Source: Ariolimax columbianus
Lineage: Eukaryota > Mollusca > Gastropoda > Stylommatophora > Arionidae
Direction of reading: 5' to 3'
NCBI GenBank assembly: GCA_036924085.1
Contig: JAVGWX010000012.1
Location: forward strand, 5,969,478-6,033,477
Length of the DNA: 64,000 bases
In this document: one piece after another, positions 54,969-64,000 of the stretch
How positions within the stretch are numbered: the first letter of the stretch is position 1
How the letters are laid out: every line of letters begins with the position of its first letter
Translations under genes and position numbers: made by a program
The notes under the pieces: generated by a model
Databases searched by the model: none
What the model saw: the letters and a program-made list of their open reading frames with translations, nothing else
Told to the model about the DNA's origin: nothing

Positions 54969-56282
54969 CAAGAGGCGTGTTATAAGTCTTTATCCTGACC
55001 ATGGAGGAGTAGAGGAGGAGAAAGTTGAAATTTGGCACAGTACTTTTTCCATCTCAATGTAGCCATCACCTGAATTTATACATTTCTCCTATCTCTGTGT
55101 GACCTTGAAAAGACCTTTAGAATAAAGTAACCTATTTTTCGAACTAAACCAAATTATCACAATCCAGTATGACATCTTCGTCACTGCCAAAATTATTTCC
55201 TTACTTCTGTTTTTTAAGTTTCAGGGAAAAAAAAAAAGTCTGATGAAGCAACACCCAGAGAATATGGTGGGTGTGGAAGAATTTAAATATTCAAATCGTT
55301 GGCTGTTTGCACAAGCCTTGCTTTATTGGAGGGCGCGTTGTCTTGAAGCATAGGCATAATTTGATTGCGCGCTATCACTCTTTTTTCTGGTCAGTCTCTC
55401 TTAGTTTGGTAAGGAGATCTGTATAATATTTCTCATTAACCGTATTGCCATGAGGCAAGTAATCTTTCAATATGACACCTTTGACGTCCCAAAAAACAGT
55501 CAGCATCACTTTTCTTGCAGATTTCTGTGCGATTGGCTTGACATGTGTTGGTGAGCCCAGGGTTTTCCACTGCATGTTGGTAATTCTGGATTTTTGGTCA
55601 TAATGGTGAACCCAAGTCTCATCTACTGTCACCATGGTCGGCAACATTTTTTATACCGACAAATTTTGAGCAACTGGCCACAGCAATCAACCATCGTTTG
55701 TTTCTGTTCACATGTCAGCAGACGCCGGACCCAGCGGGCACACACTTACCTCACGTTCAATCTGTTGTGTAAAATTCTGAACAATGTACTTTCAATCAAT
55801 TTTGCTGACCTAGATATCTCTGCAATTTTCATTTTCCTATCCTGGTCAATGATTTTCTTCACTCTTGCATTATTTGCATCGCTGCACTCTGAGGATGGTC
55901 TTCCTGATCTTAGAAGATCAGCAACATGGGAACGGCCACACTTAAACTGCCTATACCAGTTTTATACAAAAGCATGCAAAGGACATAATTCCTCAAACGC
56001 TGGTTTCAACTCTCTGTGTATTTCTGTAGGTGTTTTTCCCTGCAACATAAAGAATTTTATCACAGTTCTGGCCTCTGATTTCTCCATTGTTCAAACAAAC
56101 TGTTAGTAGCAGATCCGGTCAATAAGGTGTGTTGCGCCATGCACATTACCGGGTAAACCCGTCGAGGAGGGAAATTAATACTTCTCAAGTTGAGTACAAA
56201 CTGGACGAGCTACATATGTGCCAAATGTCAATTTTCTCCTTCTACTTCATAGTCAAGGTAAAGACTTATGACAAGCCCCTTG
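54969..56282 (-). mobile_element. Mariner transposon with both ends (1.3 kb)
   Basis: Ends begin right after TA (54967-54968) and before TA (56283-56284), the mariner target. The first about 70 bases from 54969 and the reverse complement from 56282 match imperfectly: both start 'caag.ggc.tgt' and share 'ataagtcttta' and a '...tttggcaca' end. Length 1314 bp is normal for mariner. It sits in intron 3, antisense to the host gene. Confidence 0.85.
55190..56087 (-). pseudogene. Mariner transposase, broken
   Basis: The ATG at 56087 (minus) opens 'MEKSEARTVIKFF', the N-terminal helix-turn-helix. Further on are 'SGRPSSECSDANNARVKKII', 'DRKMKIAEISRSAKL', 'CARWVRRLLTCEQKQ', 'VTVDETWVHHYDQKSR' (first catalytic Asp), 'KVMLTVFWDVKGVILKDYLP' (second Asp) and 'LQDNAPSNKARLVQTANDLN' with 'PPYSLGVASSDFFFF' (third catalytic region). 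It is in-frame stopped at least twice and frameshifted near 55640 and 55375. Confidence 0.85.
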
Positions 56283-56559
56283 TAGCTATGCAGAACAGCC
56301 ACTAATACAAGTCACCAGATATGGACGGTGTAACGACTGAAGCAATTTAAGTGTGAGAAGACAGGACTAGAGTGGTTAAAGACAATCTATATAAAAGCAT
56401 GAGAAAAACATAAGCTCTAGATGATTAGCAGCAGACCAATACATTGCAATGCACATATGGTAGAAACAAAGGCGGTAAAAGAAATTGTAATATACACAGA
56501 GACATATCGCTACTTTAACAAAAAATACGATTAATTGTTGACCCTCAAGTTAAATTTAG
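56283..56559. other. Intron 3 sequence between mariner and LINE
   Basis: No feature recognised. Confidence 0.4.
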
Positions 56560-57799
56560 ATTCTGTTTCTGTTTTTTTCTTCTTCTTCTTCTTGGCGTTC
56601 GGTTTTCGTATGCTCGTTGTATGCCACCAGATGGGCCGTCTCCATGAAGTGACATCAGTCGCAGGTCCTCAATGGTTCCCCACAGTTTGTCTTGTATGTT
56701 TCTTTCCTCGGGCCAGGACTTCTCACCGTAGCCTTGGTGCAGCGGGCATGTTTGCAGGATGTGTTCTGGAGTCTGGGGTCCTCTCTGACATGTGATTCGT
56801 GCAGTCTGTGCTGGTTTCATTTTACGCATGTGTGCATTTAGTCTGCAATGACCTGTTCTGAGGCTGACAATTGTAGTATACTGTTTTCTATTCGTCACAC
56901 AAAACACTATTCTGTTATCTGTCACTATGCTTTAACCCCTTTTCATCCACCAGTTTGACTGCTTCTATTATTGCCTGTTGTTGTGTTTTGATATTTGTTG
57001 CAGGCTCCACGGCATCACTTGCTTTTTCTATAACGGTCCCATCCTGTAGAAGTACGACGAGTTCCGCCCCTCCTTTCCTCAATGCTTCCTCTGATGATCC
57101 ATCTGTGTAGACGTGCGTCCGCATGGGTTGAGGATAGGCGTCTCCAATTCATGGTCTGATTCTTCCTCCTTTCTATCGATGCATGATATTTTCGCTTTTT
57201 CCGTGAAGTTGGTCTGTATTTTAATATACCTGAATCATTTCTCATGTCCTTGGACATTTTGATATGATGTTACTGTTCCTGGCTTTTGATAGATGATTGA
57301 AGCTTGTTCTTTCTACACAGTTTCTTTTTCAATTCATTGACTTTTCCCTGCATTGGATGTTCATTCACGCGCTTGTATGTTTCTGTCAGATTTAGTCTTT
57401 TTTATTCTCTTCGCTCACCGATGCTCTGGAGGTCAGCTGCCGCTTCGAGTTCTCTGATTGGGGTCCCTCTCAGACATCCAGTAATATTTCTGAGTCCGGT
57501 ATTATGTCTAGTTTCTGTAGGTTGTTCTTTGCCGCTGTTGCATAGGCACCCATGCCATATTCCAGTGTTGGCCGTATATATCCAGTGTAGACCTGTCTGA
57601 CTGTGTTTGCATCTGCGGCTCAATTTGTCCCTCCCAGTTTTTTCATCAGCCTTAGTCGAGTGTGGCCTTTTTTTGAGTATCCTCTATGTGTGGGCCCCAT
57701 GTTAATATTTTGTCATATCTCATTCTTAGGTTTTCTAAAAATAGGTCGACCTGCTCTGGCTTTGTAGAGAGCGAAAAGAGTGTTGCGAATGTCTTTCTT

Positions 57800-58150
57800 T
57801 TGTTTATTGTGACACCCCATGAGTCTGTCCATTTCTTTACTGCATTAATTGCTTCCTGCATGCTTGCTTTTGTTTATTGTGACACCCCATGAGTCTGTCC
57901 ATTTCTTTACTGCATTAATTGCTTCCTGCATGCTTGCTTTTGTTTATTGTGACACCCCATGAGTCTGCCCATTTCTTTACTGCATTAATTGCTTCCTGCA
58001 TGCTTGCTTTTGTTTATTGTGACACCCCATGAGTCTGCCCATTTCTTTACTGCATTAATTGCTTCCTGCATGCTTGCTTTTGTTTATTGTGACACCCCAT
58101 GAGTCTGCCCATTTCTTTACTGCATTAATTGCTTCCTGCATTCTTGCTTT
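57800..58150. repeat. 70-bp tandem repeat in LINE RT, about 5 units
   Basis: Core 'cattaattgcttcctgcatg'. The unit encodes the RT segment 'MQEAINAVKKWTDSWGVTIN'. Period 70 is not a multiple of three, so each unit shifts frame. Confidence 0.94.
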
Positions 58151-58334
58151 TGCGGTCCCAATGGTTTCTGCCTGTGTCCATATGGCCAGGTCATCCGCAT
58201 GGAGTGCCTTGTGGATGTGTGGTCTGAACTGTTTTTGGCAGATCATTAATGAAGAGGATAAACGAGGTAGGGGATAGTGATCCTTCCTGAGGAACCCCCT
58301 CATGTAGTTTGATCATTTTTCTCTTATGTTCGTC

Positions 58335-58495
58335 CTGCTTGACTCTCGCACATCGTGAGTGGAGGTAGTCTTTGATCCAGCCTGACTCTCGTGAGTGGAG
58401 GAAGTCTTTGATCCAGCCTGACTCTCGTGAGTGGAGGTAGTCTTTTATCCAGTTTGACTCTCACACATCGTGAGTGGAGGTAGTCTTTGATCCAG
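58335..58495. repeat. About 36-46-bp repeats in LINE RT, 4 units
   Basis: Core 'ggtagtctttgatccag' with 'gactctc..tgagtgga'. The unit encodes text like 'WIKDYLHSRCVRVKLD'. Confidence 0.9.
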
Positions 58496-59767
58496 TCAAG
58501 CATTTTCTGCCAAATTCGGCAGCCCTTTACTTTTAGCATTAGAGTCCTTTCTTCCAGACTTTATCGAAAGCTTTAGTCAGGTCAAAGAAGGTGGCCAATT
58601 GTTTGCATTTCCTCTTAAATGGATTTTCGATTTTCTGGGTAAGATAAGTGGTCTGGTCGTCGATACTCCTGTATTTTTTATTGCCAGACTGGTACTCGTC
58701 TAGGATTTTGTTTTTCTCAAGGAAAGGTAGCATCCTATTGTTCACCAACCTTTCCATTGTCTTTTCCAGACAAACAAGGAGGCTGATTGGGCGGTAGCTT
58801 GTTTTGTTTTCTTGTTTTCTTATCTTGAGAATTGGGACTAGTTCTGCCTTCTTCCATTCTTTTGGGAATAATCCCTGAGTTCACGATTGGTTTATCAGGT
58901 CCAGGAATCACTGTTTGCCTATTGATCCCAAGTGTGTTATCATTTCATTTGTTATCCCGTCGGGTCCAGGTGTCTTTTTTATCTTACGTTTTCCTATTGC
59001 CCAATTCGATTCTTGGATACTGAACGGTTTGTTTATTTCATCCACATTGTTTTCTTTCCTTTTCCTTTCTTCTTTTTTTAGTTCATTTCCCACCTCTCTC
59101 TTACTTTGGATATGTTTATTTTTATGTCTTCTGCAAAACCCGTGGCAAGGAGATTGGCTGCTTGTTTTCCTGTGTATGTCTCGCCACTCTTATGAAGTAC
59201 CGTTTTTGCGTGGCTGATGGTGTTCTCTTTGTTTAGGCGTCTCACTAAACTTAAAAGTTTTGTGGTGTCCCTCTCCGTGTTGAGGGATGGCATTTTTTCC
59301 AGCCAATCTTTTCTAACACACGTGAGCTTTTCCTTTCTGTACATATATATATTGCTGTTTGTTGTGTTTTGTGATGTTGAAGTCTGATGGATGTTGCTCC
59401 ATGGTAGTAATTGCTTTGGTGTCCCTGTCATGCAGTTCTAGTAGCTCCCTAGTCCAGAAAGGTTTGTAATTCTGTCTTCTGTCTCGTGGTATTGATTTTT
59501 CCGCTGCCTCTATGATGATGTTTGTAAGTGTTGTAGCGTTTTGTCTTACATTGATTGATGTGAAGGGTGTTGTTAATTTGTCTTCAGTTAAGTGCTTGTA
59601 GAGGTTCAAGTCTGCTCTTTTATAATTCCGGCTTGCTGTTTTCTTTCTGTTTATTGGTAGTTCTAAATCTCCTATTGTGATGATGACTGGTTTGTGTTCA
59701 CTTCTTCCAAGCTGCCTCATTACCTCCCTTTTTGTGCGCCTCTGGATGTTCTCAGTTGCCATTGCCA

Positions 59768-59875
59768 GGTCAGGCGTGCTCTGTGTTCTCCAGGTCAGGC
59801 GTGCTCTGTGTTCTCCAGGTCAGGCGTGTTCTGTGTTATCCAGGTCAGGCGTGCTCTGTGCTCTCCAGCATCTTG
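59768..59875. repeat. 25-bp repeats in LINE endonuclease, about 4 units
   Basis: Core 'gtcaggcgtgctctgtgttc'. On minus it is the 'RAQSTPDLAM' endonuclease motif multiplied. Confidence 0.93.
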
Positions 59876-60432
59876 AGTAAAAGGTTGGCTCTGTTTCTGG
59901 TTCGTTTATTAGAATGAGAAGATTTTCTATCATCCAATCCTCCACCTCATCCCCTCTTGTATCCATGGTGTTGTAGCCCCAACTTGGATAGAACTATATG
60001 ATCCTTATCGGCTAGTGGAATGTTAAATAGTTCCAGGTTTTTGTTATTGGAACAATAATAGTTGGTAATTTGTACTGGTTCTGAAAGGATATGTATTTTG
60101 ACTGTCATATGTTCAGGCCCATTGATGCTTCTGGAGGTTTCTGTGGCGGCTATAGAGTTTTTTAAACTAATTTGATGATACTTCCTTTGTGACCCGCTCT
60201 GTCCAACCTGTGTTTTTCATATCCCCTAATACCAAAGCATCTATCTGCATTTAGATGTGTTTCCTGTATGCACATGATATCTATCATTTGCTCATACAGG
60301 AAGTTGAGCAGTTCTAGCTTCTTCCTCACCATCCCCCCTGCGTTCCATTGTGCACTCTTTAGAGTGTTGTATAGTCGAGTAGCTTTACTCTGCTTAATCC
60401 TGGTACACCGATCGGCAGAGCTGTCATTAGGA

Positions 60433-60485
60433 GCTTGGGGTGGATCCCTTCGAGGCTTGGGGTGGATCCCTTCGAGGCTTGGGGT
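60433..60485. repeat. 22-bp direct repeats near LINE 5' end, 2.5 units
   Basis: Core 'gcttggggtggatcccttcg' at 60433 and 60455, with a partial third. Confidence 0.9.
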
Positions 60486-60720
60486 CCGGCTCTACCTCCA
60501 CCTGGTGGCTAAGAATCAACATCACTGCATTCCGGGCATACCCATAGGAGCTCAGTCTCTCTCACCAAATGGTGCACGGTCTGGATGCTGATTGTCCCTG
60601 TAGATCGCTTGTTGTACACTCTCCTGCTCCGTCCTCTTATGCGCCCTACTCCACTCGAACCTCGTTTGATGTGGAAACCTTGCAGTTTGTGGATTTCCAA
60701 TTAATCTATTTCGGTGTCCT

Positions 60721-61205
60721 CATCCATCAGACGGTCGTTGATTGAATTCAAAATGTCATTGCTATCCATCACTAAATTTGGATTACGTCAAAGAATGTGA
60801 TCCACTGATGAAGAGAATTAAACTAAACAGCAGCATATTCAGATCGGGAGTAAATCGTTAATCAAGTTTATGGGAATAAACTCTGGACGATATCATCAAC
60901 TATCAAGTACAAGCACAATATTTATATAATGTAATAGTAGTGTAACTTACGAAAAGACATGCAACAAAAGCTTGAATGTATAAATAACTACAGTATAACG
61001 ACATGAAAGTGTGCTTTCACCACCGTTGTTCGAGATTTATATGGGCATAAGCAGAACGAAAACCAGCTTATTTGCAATGCCAGATGCAAAGAACCCAATT
61101 CATTCAATGAACTTCTCGCTGCAGACTGCCAAAGCGCAACATACGATGGCATTCTGGCATAGTGTGAAATCAGAAGCTATGACTTTTAGTGCAACACCAC
61201 ACTGT
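60721..61205. other. Intron 3 sequence, unassigned
   Basis: No family signature recognised. Confidence 0.4.
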
Positions 61206-62630
61206 GTGCTATGTCATTGGCATTGGTCATTGTGTCGTTATTCCCCTCAAATACTGGTCACTGTGTCATTAATCCCATCAAATACTGGTCACTGTGTCAT
61301 TAATAACTTCAAATACTGGTCACTGTGTCGTTAATCTGCTCAAATACTGATCACTGTGCCATTAACAACTTCAAATACTGGTCACTGTGCCAATAATAAC
61401 TTCAAATACTGGTCAGTGTGTCGTTAATCTGCTCAAATTCTGGTCACTGTGCCATTAATAACTTCAAATACTGGTCACTGTGTCGTTAATCTGCTCAAAT
61501 ACTGGTCACTGTGCCATTAATCCCATCAAATGCTGATCAGTGTGCCATTAATTCATTCAAAAACTGGACACTGTGCCATTAATAACCTCAAATGCTGGTC
61601 AGGGTGCCATTAATTCATTCAAATACTTGTCACTGTGCCATTAATAACCTCAAATGCTGGTCACTGTGCCATTAATTCATTCAAATACTGGTCAGTGTGT
61701 CGTTAATCTGCTCAAATTCTGGTCAGTGTACCATTAATTCATTCAAATACTGGACACTGTGCCATTAATAACCTCAAATGCTGGTCAGGGTGCCATTAAT
61801 TCATTCAAATACTTGTCACTGTGCCATTAATAACCTCAAATGCTGGTCACTGTGCCATTAATTCATTCAAATACTGGTCACTGTGCCATTAATAACCTCA
61901 AATGCTGGTAACTGTGCCATTAATTCATTCAAATACTGGTCACTGTGCCAGTAATAACCTCAAATACTGGTCACTGTGTCATTAATCCCGTCAAATACTG
62001 GCCACTGTGCCATTAATCCCATCAAATGCTGATTACTGTGCCATTAATTCATTCAAATACTGGTCACTGTGCCATTAATAACCTCAAATACTGGCCACTG
62101 TGCCATTTATCACCTCAAATGCTGGTCAATGTGTCATTAATCCCGTCAAATGCTGGTCAATGTGTCATTAATCCCGTCAAATAATGTCACTGTGCCGTTA
62201 ATCACCTCAAATTCTGGCCACTGTGCCATTTATCACCTCAAATGCTGGTCACTGTGTCCTTAATCACCTCAAATGCTGGTCACTGTGCCATTAATCCCTT
62301 CAAATACTGGCCACTGTGCCATTAATCACCTCACATGCTGGGCACTGTGCCATTAATCCCTTCAAATACTGGCCACTGTGCCATTAATCACCTCACATGC
62401 TGGGCACTGTGCCATTAATTCATTCAAATACTGGCCACTGTGCCATTAATCACCTCACATGCTGGCCACTGTGCCATTAATCACCTCACATGCTGGGCAC
62501 TGTGCCATTAATTCATTCAAATACTGGCCACTGTGCCATTAATCACCTCACATGCTGGGCACTGTGCCATTAATCACCTCACATGCTGGGCACTGTGCCA
62601 TTAATCCCTTCAAATACTGCTTTTAATAAT
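61206..62630. repeat. 31-bp minisatellite, about 45 units, in intron 3
   Basis: Core 'ggtcactgtgccattaat'. The second half of the unit varies between 'aacctcaaatgct', 'tcattcaaatact' and 'cacctcacatgct' classes, in patches. It ends about 105 bases before exon 4. Confidence 0.95.
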
Positions 62631-62736
62631 CTCAATTACTGATTAATGTGCTACTCATTACTTCAAATGTGAGAGCTCCATTTTCCTACACACAATATAC
62701 TGCTTATCTGACATTGTCCGTTTCTCTTTTCTCTAG

Positions 62737-62916
62737 AAAAGCTCCAACACTTTAGTGTTAAATTGAATGGTCAGCTAAACCTTTGTATCAACGAAAAACG
62801 CTTCCAAAATAGCAATACTTCTGTGGATGTTACCTGTGATACAAATTTACTGGTCAATCTGCTCGTACTTGAAGGAGACGTAGCACCTTATGTGTGTTCC
62901 ATCTACATTAGCGGAG
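62737..62916 (+). CDS. Host gene exon 4: second half of the galactose-binding-like domain
   Basis: Acceptor 'tttctcttttctctag' ends at 62736; donor 'ggag' then 'gtaaga' at 62917. 180 nt, phase 1 at both ends, no stop when joined to exon 3 (53075). It reads Gln then 'KLQHFSVKLNGQLNLCI', 'NTSVDVTCDTNLLVNLLVL' and 'APYVCSIYISGG'. Three cysteines and one N-glycosylation site (N-T-S) fit an extracellular beta-sandwich completing exon 3. The open donor means the gene continues beyond this exon; no further exon is visible before 64000. The assembled product so far is about 180 residues. Confidence 0.72.
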
Positions 62917-63004
62917 GTAAGACTGACAGTCATTGAGCTTGTTATAGACACATCTTTTGATCAATGTGTTCTTGGTCTATTCGAAATGTCTTCGTGTTGT
63001 GTGA

Positions 63005-63540
63005 ACATTAGTACATCAATACCTTTTTCAGCATAATGTTTGCTGCCATGTTGGATGCATTCAATGGTAGTGATGCTGGAGTCAAAGTCCTATATTGCCT
63101 GGATGGTGAGTTACTCAATCTGAGGAGACAACGGGAAAAAAAAAGAGTACACATTGAGACCATACGTGAACTTCTCTTTACTGATGACTACGCTCTCAAT
63201 GCCTATTCAGCGACTGAGATGCATTGTACTGTTGACATGTTTGCAGCGGCATGCGTTGACGTTGGTCACACAATCTCTATCAGCAAGACTGAAGTGCTGC
63301 ACCAAACAGCCCCAAGAAATGTGCACAGTGAGCCATCTATCACTATCATAGGTCAGAAGTACAAGTCGGTGGAACGCTTTGCATACCTTGGCAGCACAGT
63401 CTACAGAGCAGTCTATATTGATGAGGAAGTAAAATCAAAAATAATCAAAGCATGTTTAGCATTTGGAAAACTATGATCCTCAGTTTGGGACTGGAGAGGA
63501 ATAAGCTTGTATCCAAATTGAAAGTTTATGCGGCAGTCGT
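63005..63540 (+). pseudogene. RTE-like LINE RT fragment
   Basis: The open frame 63036-63476 has 'FAAMLDAFNGSDAGVKVLY', 'IRELLFTDDYALNAYSATEM' (YADD box as FTDD), 'HTISISKTEVLHQTAPR' and 'VERFAYLGSTVYRAVYIDEE'. This is RT palm to thumb in the correct order. The frame ends by shift near 63476 and the next motif ('VVLPTLRYACETWTVY') is taken over by the array at 63541. It lies about 90 bases after exon 4. Confidence 0.85.
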
Positions 63541-64000
63541 TCTACCAACTCTTCGGTACGCCTGTGAAACATGGACTGTGTACAGTCGTCCTACCAACTC
63601 TTCGGTACACCTGTGAAACATGGACTGTGTACAGTCGTCCTACCAGCTCTTCTGTACGCCTGTGACAGCTGGACTGTGTACAGTCGTTCTACCAACTCAC
63701 GCCTGTGAAACATGGACTGTGTACAGTCGTCCTACCAACTCTTCGGTACACCTGTGAAACATGGACTGTACAGTCGTCCTACCAGCTCTTCGGTACGCCT
63801 ATAACACATGGACTGTGTACAGTCGTCCTACCAACTCTTCGGTACACCTGTGAAACATGGACTGTACAGTCGTCCTACCAACTCTTCGGTACACCTGTGA
63901 AACATGGACTGTACAGTCGTCCTACCAGCTCTTCGGTACGCCTATAACACATGGACTGTGTACAGTCGTCCTACCAACTCTTCGGTACACCTGTGAAACA
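63541..64000. repeat. 49-bp minisatellite grown from an RT motif, at least 9 units, cut by window end
   Basis: Core 'gtcgtcctaccaactcttcg'. Units start at 63581 and 63630 (period 49, some 44-46). The unit is the coding text for 'VVLPTLRYTCETWTVY', the conserved RT C-terminal motif that follows the preceding fragment. Confidence 0.94.

Larger units (their letters stand above)
56560..60720 (-). mobile_element. I-superfamily-like LINE, second family, near full length, inactive
   Basis: The minus strand carries an endonuclease start (about 60380-60130: 'AQWN', 'MCIQETH'-like and 'ALVLGDMK' text), 'STPDLAMATENIQRRTKREV' (59760), linker (59760-59313: 'RRQNYKPFWTRELLELHD'), RT (59093-57650: 'KTPGPDGITNEMITHLGS', 'DLTKAFDKVWKKGL' at 58580, 'HADDLAIWTQAETIGTAKAR' at 58190-58130), RNase H (57124-56915: 'MRTHVYTDGSSEEALRKGGA') and a Cys/His tail (56925-56545: 'CQRGPQTPEHILQTCPLHQG'). 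The 3' end has a (GAA)n tail at 56575-56596. It has many frameshifts, a Y-to-H change in the YADD box, and four internal arrays. Confidence 0.85.

Overview
This is a metazoan nuclear window with introns, GT-AG splice sites, an 18S-type rRNA segment, mariner elements and several non-LTR retrotransposon (LINE) families. There is no bacterial gene organisation. The rRNA text, the EGF/galactose-binding-like secreted gene and the extreme minisatellite load fit a lophotrochozoan, most likely a gastropod mollusc. That taxonomic call is an inference; no search was run.

Layout. (1) Bases 1-13302 and 25028-32635 are two arms of one very large inverted repeat, and base 1 pairs with base 32635, so the repeat may continue left of the window. 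The arms carry the same decayed LINE pieces and the same minisatellites, but differ in repeat copy number, in a 4.1 kb block present only in the left arm (7452-11550) and in an 0.84 kb block missing from the right arm. (2) The spacer 13303-25027 holds a possible Thr-rich exon, long 37-bp minisatellites, an L1/RTE-like reverse transcriptase remnant and an I-superfamily-like LINE on the minus strand. That LINE is split by a 3.57 kb rDNA-derived insertion flanked by a 32-bp direct duplication. (3) From 32636 to the end, the plus strand carries four exons of one host gene: signal peptide, EGF-like, and two halves of a galactose-binding-like domain. All four are bounded by phase-1 introns. The introns (3.7, 13.1 and 9.7 kb) are packed with LINEs, two mariner elements and minisatellites.

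Two themes stand out. First, an 18S-to-28S rRNA chimera with internally repeated junctions occurs twice. At 42415-43745 it lies directly upstream of a LINE (EN-RT-RNase H, 43746-47610). At 20489-24054 it is an insertion ending in a tail like that of the same LINE family. This suggests a LINE with an rDNA-derived 5' region and a shortened derivative of it. Second, at least a dozen minisatellites have units that lie inside retrotransposon or transposase coding sequence, several with periods divisible by three, as if transposon ORFs repeatedly seed tandem arrays.

Apart from the host gene, nearly all coding signal is transposon-derived and broken. No tRNA gene, CRISPR array or intact transposon was found.
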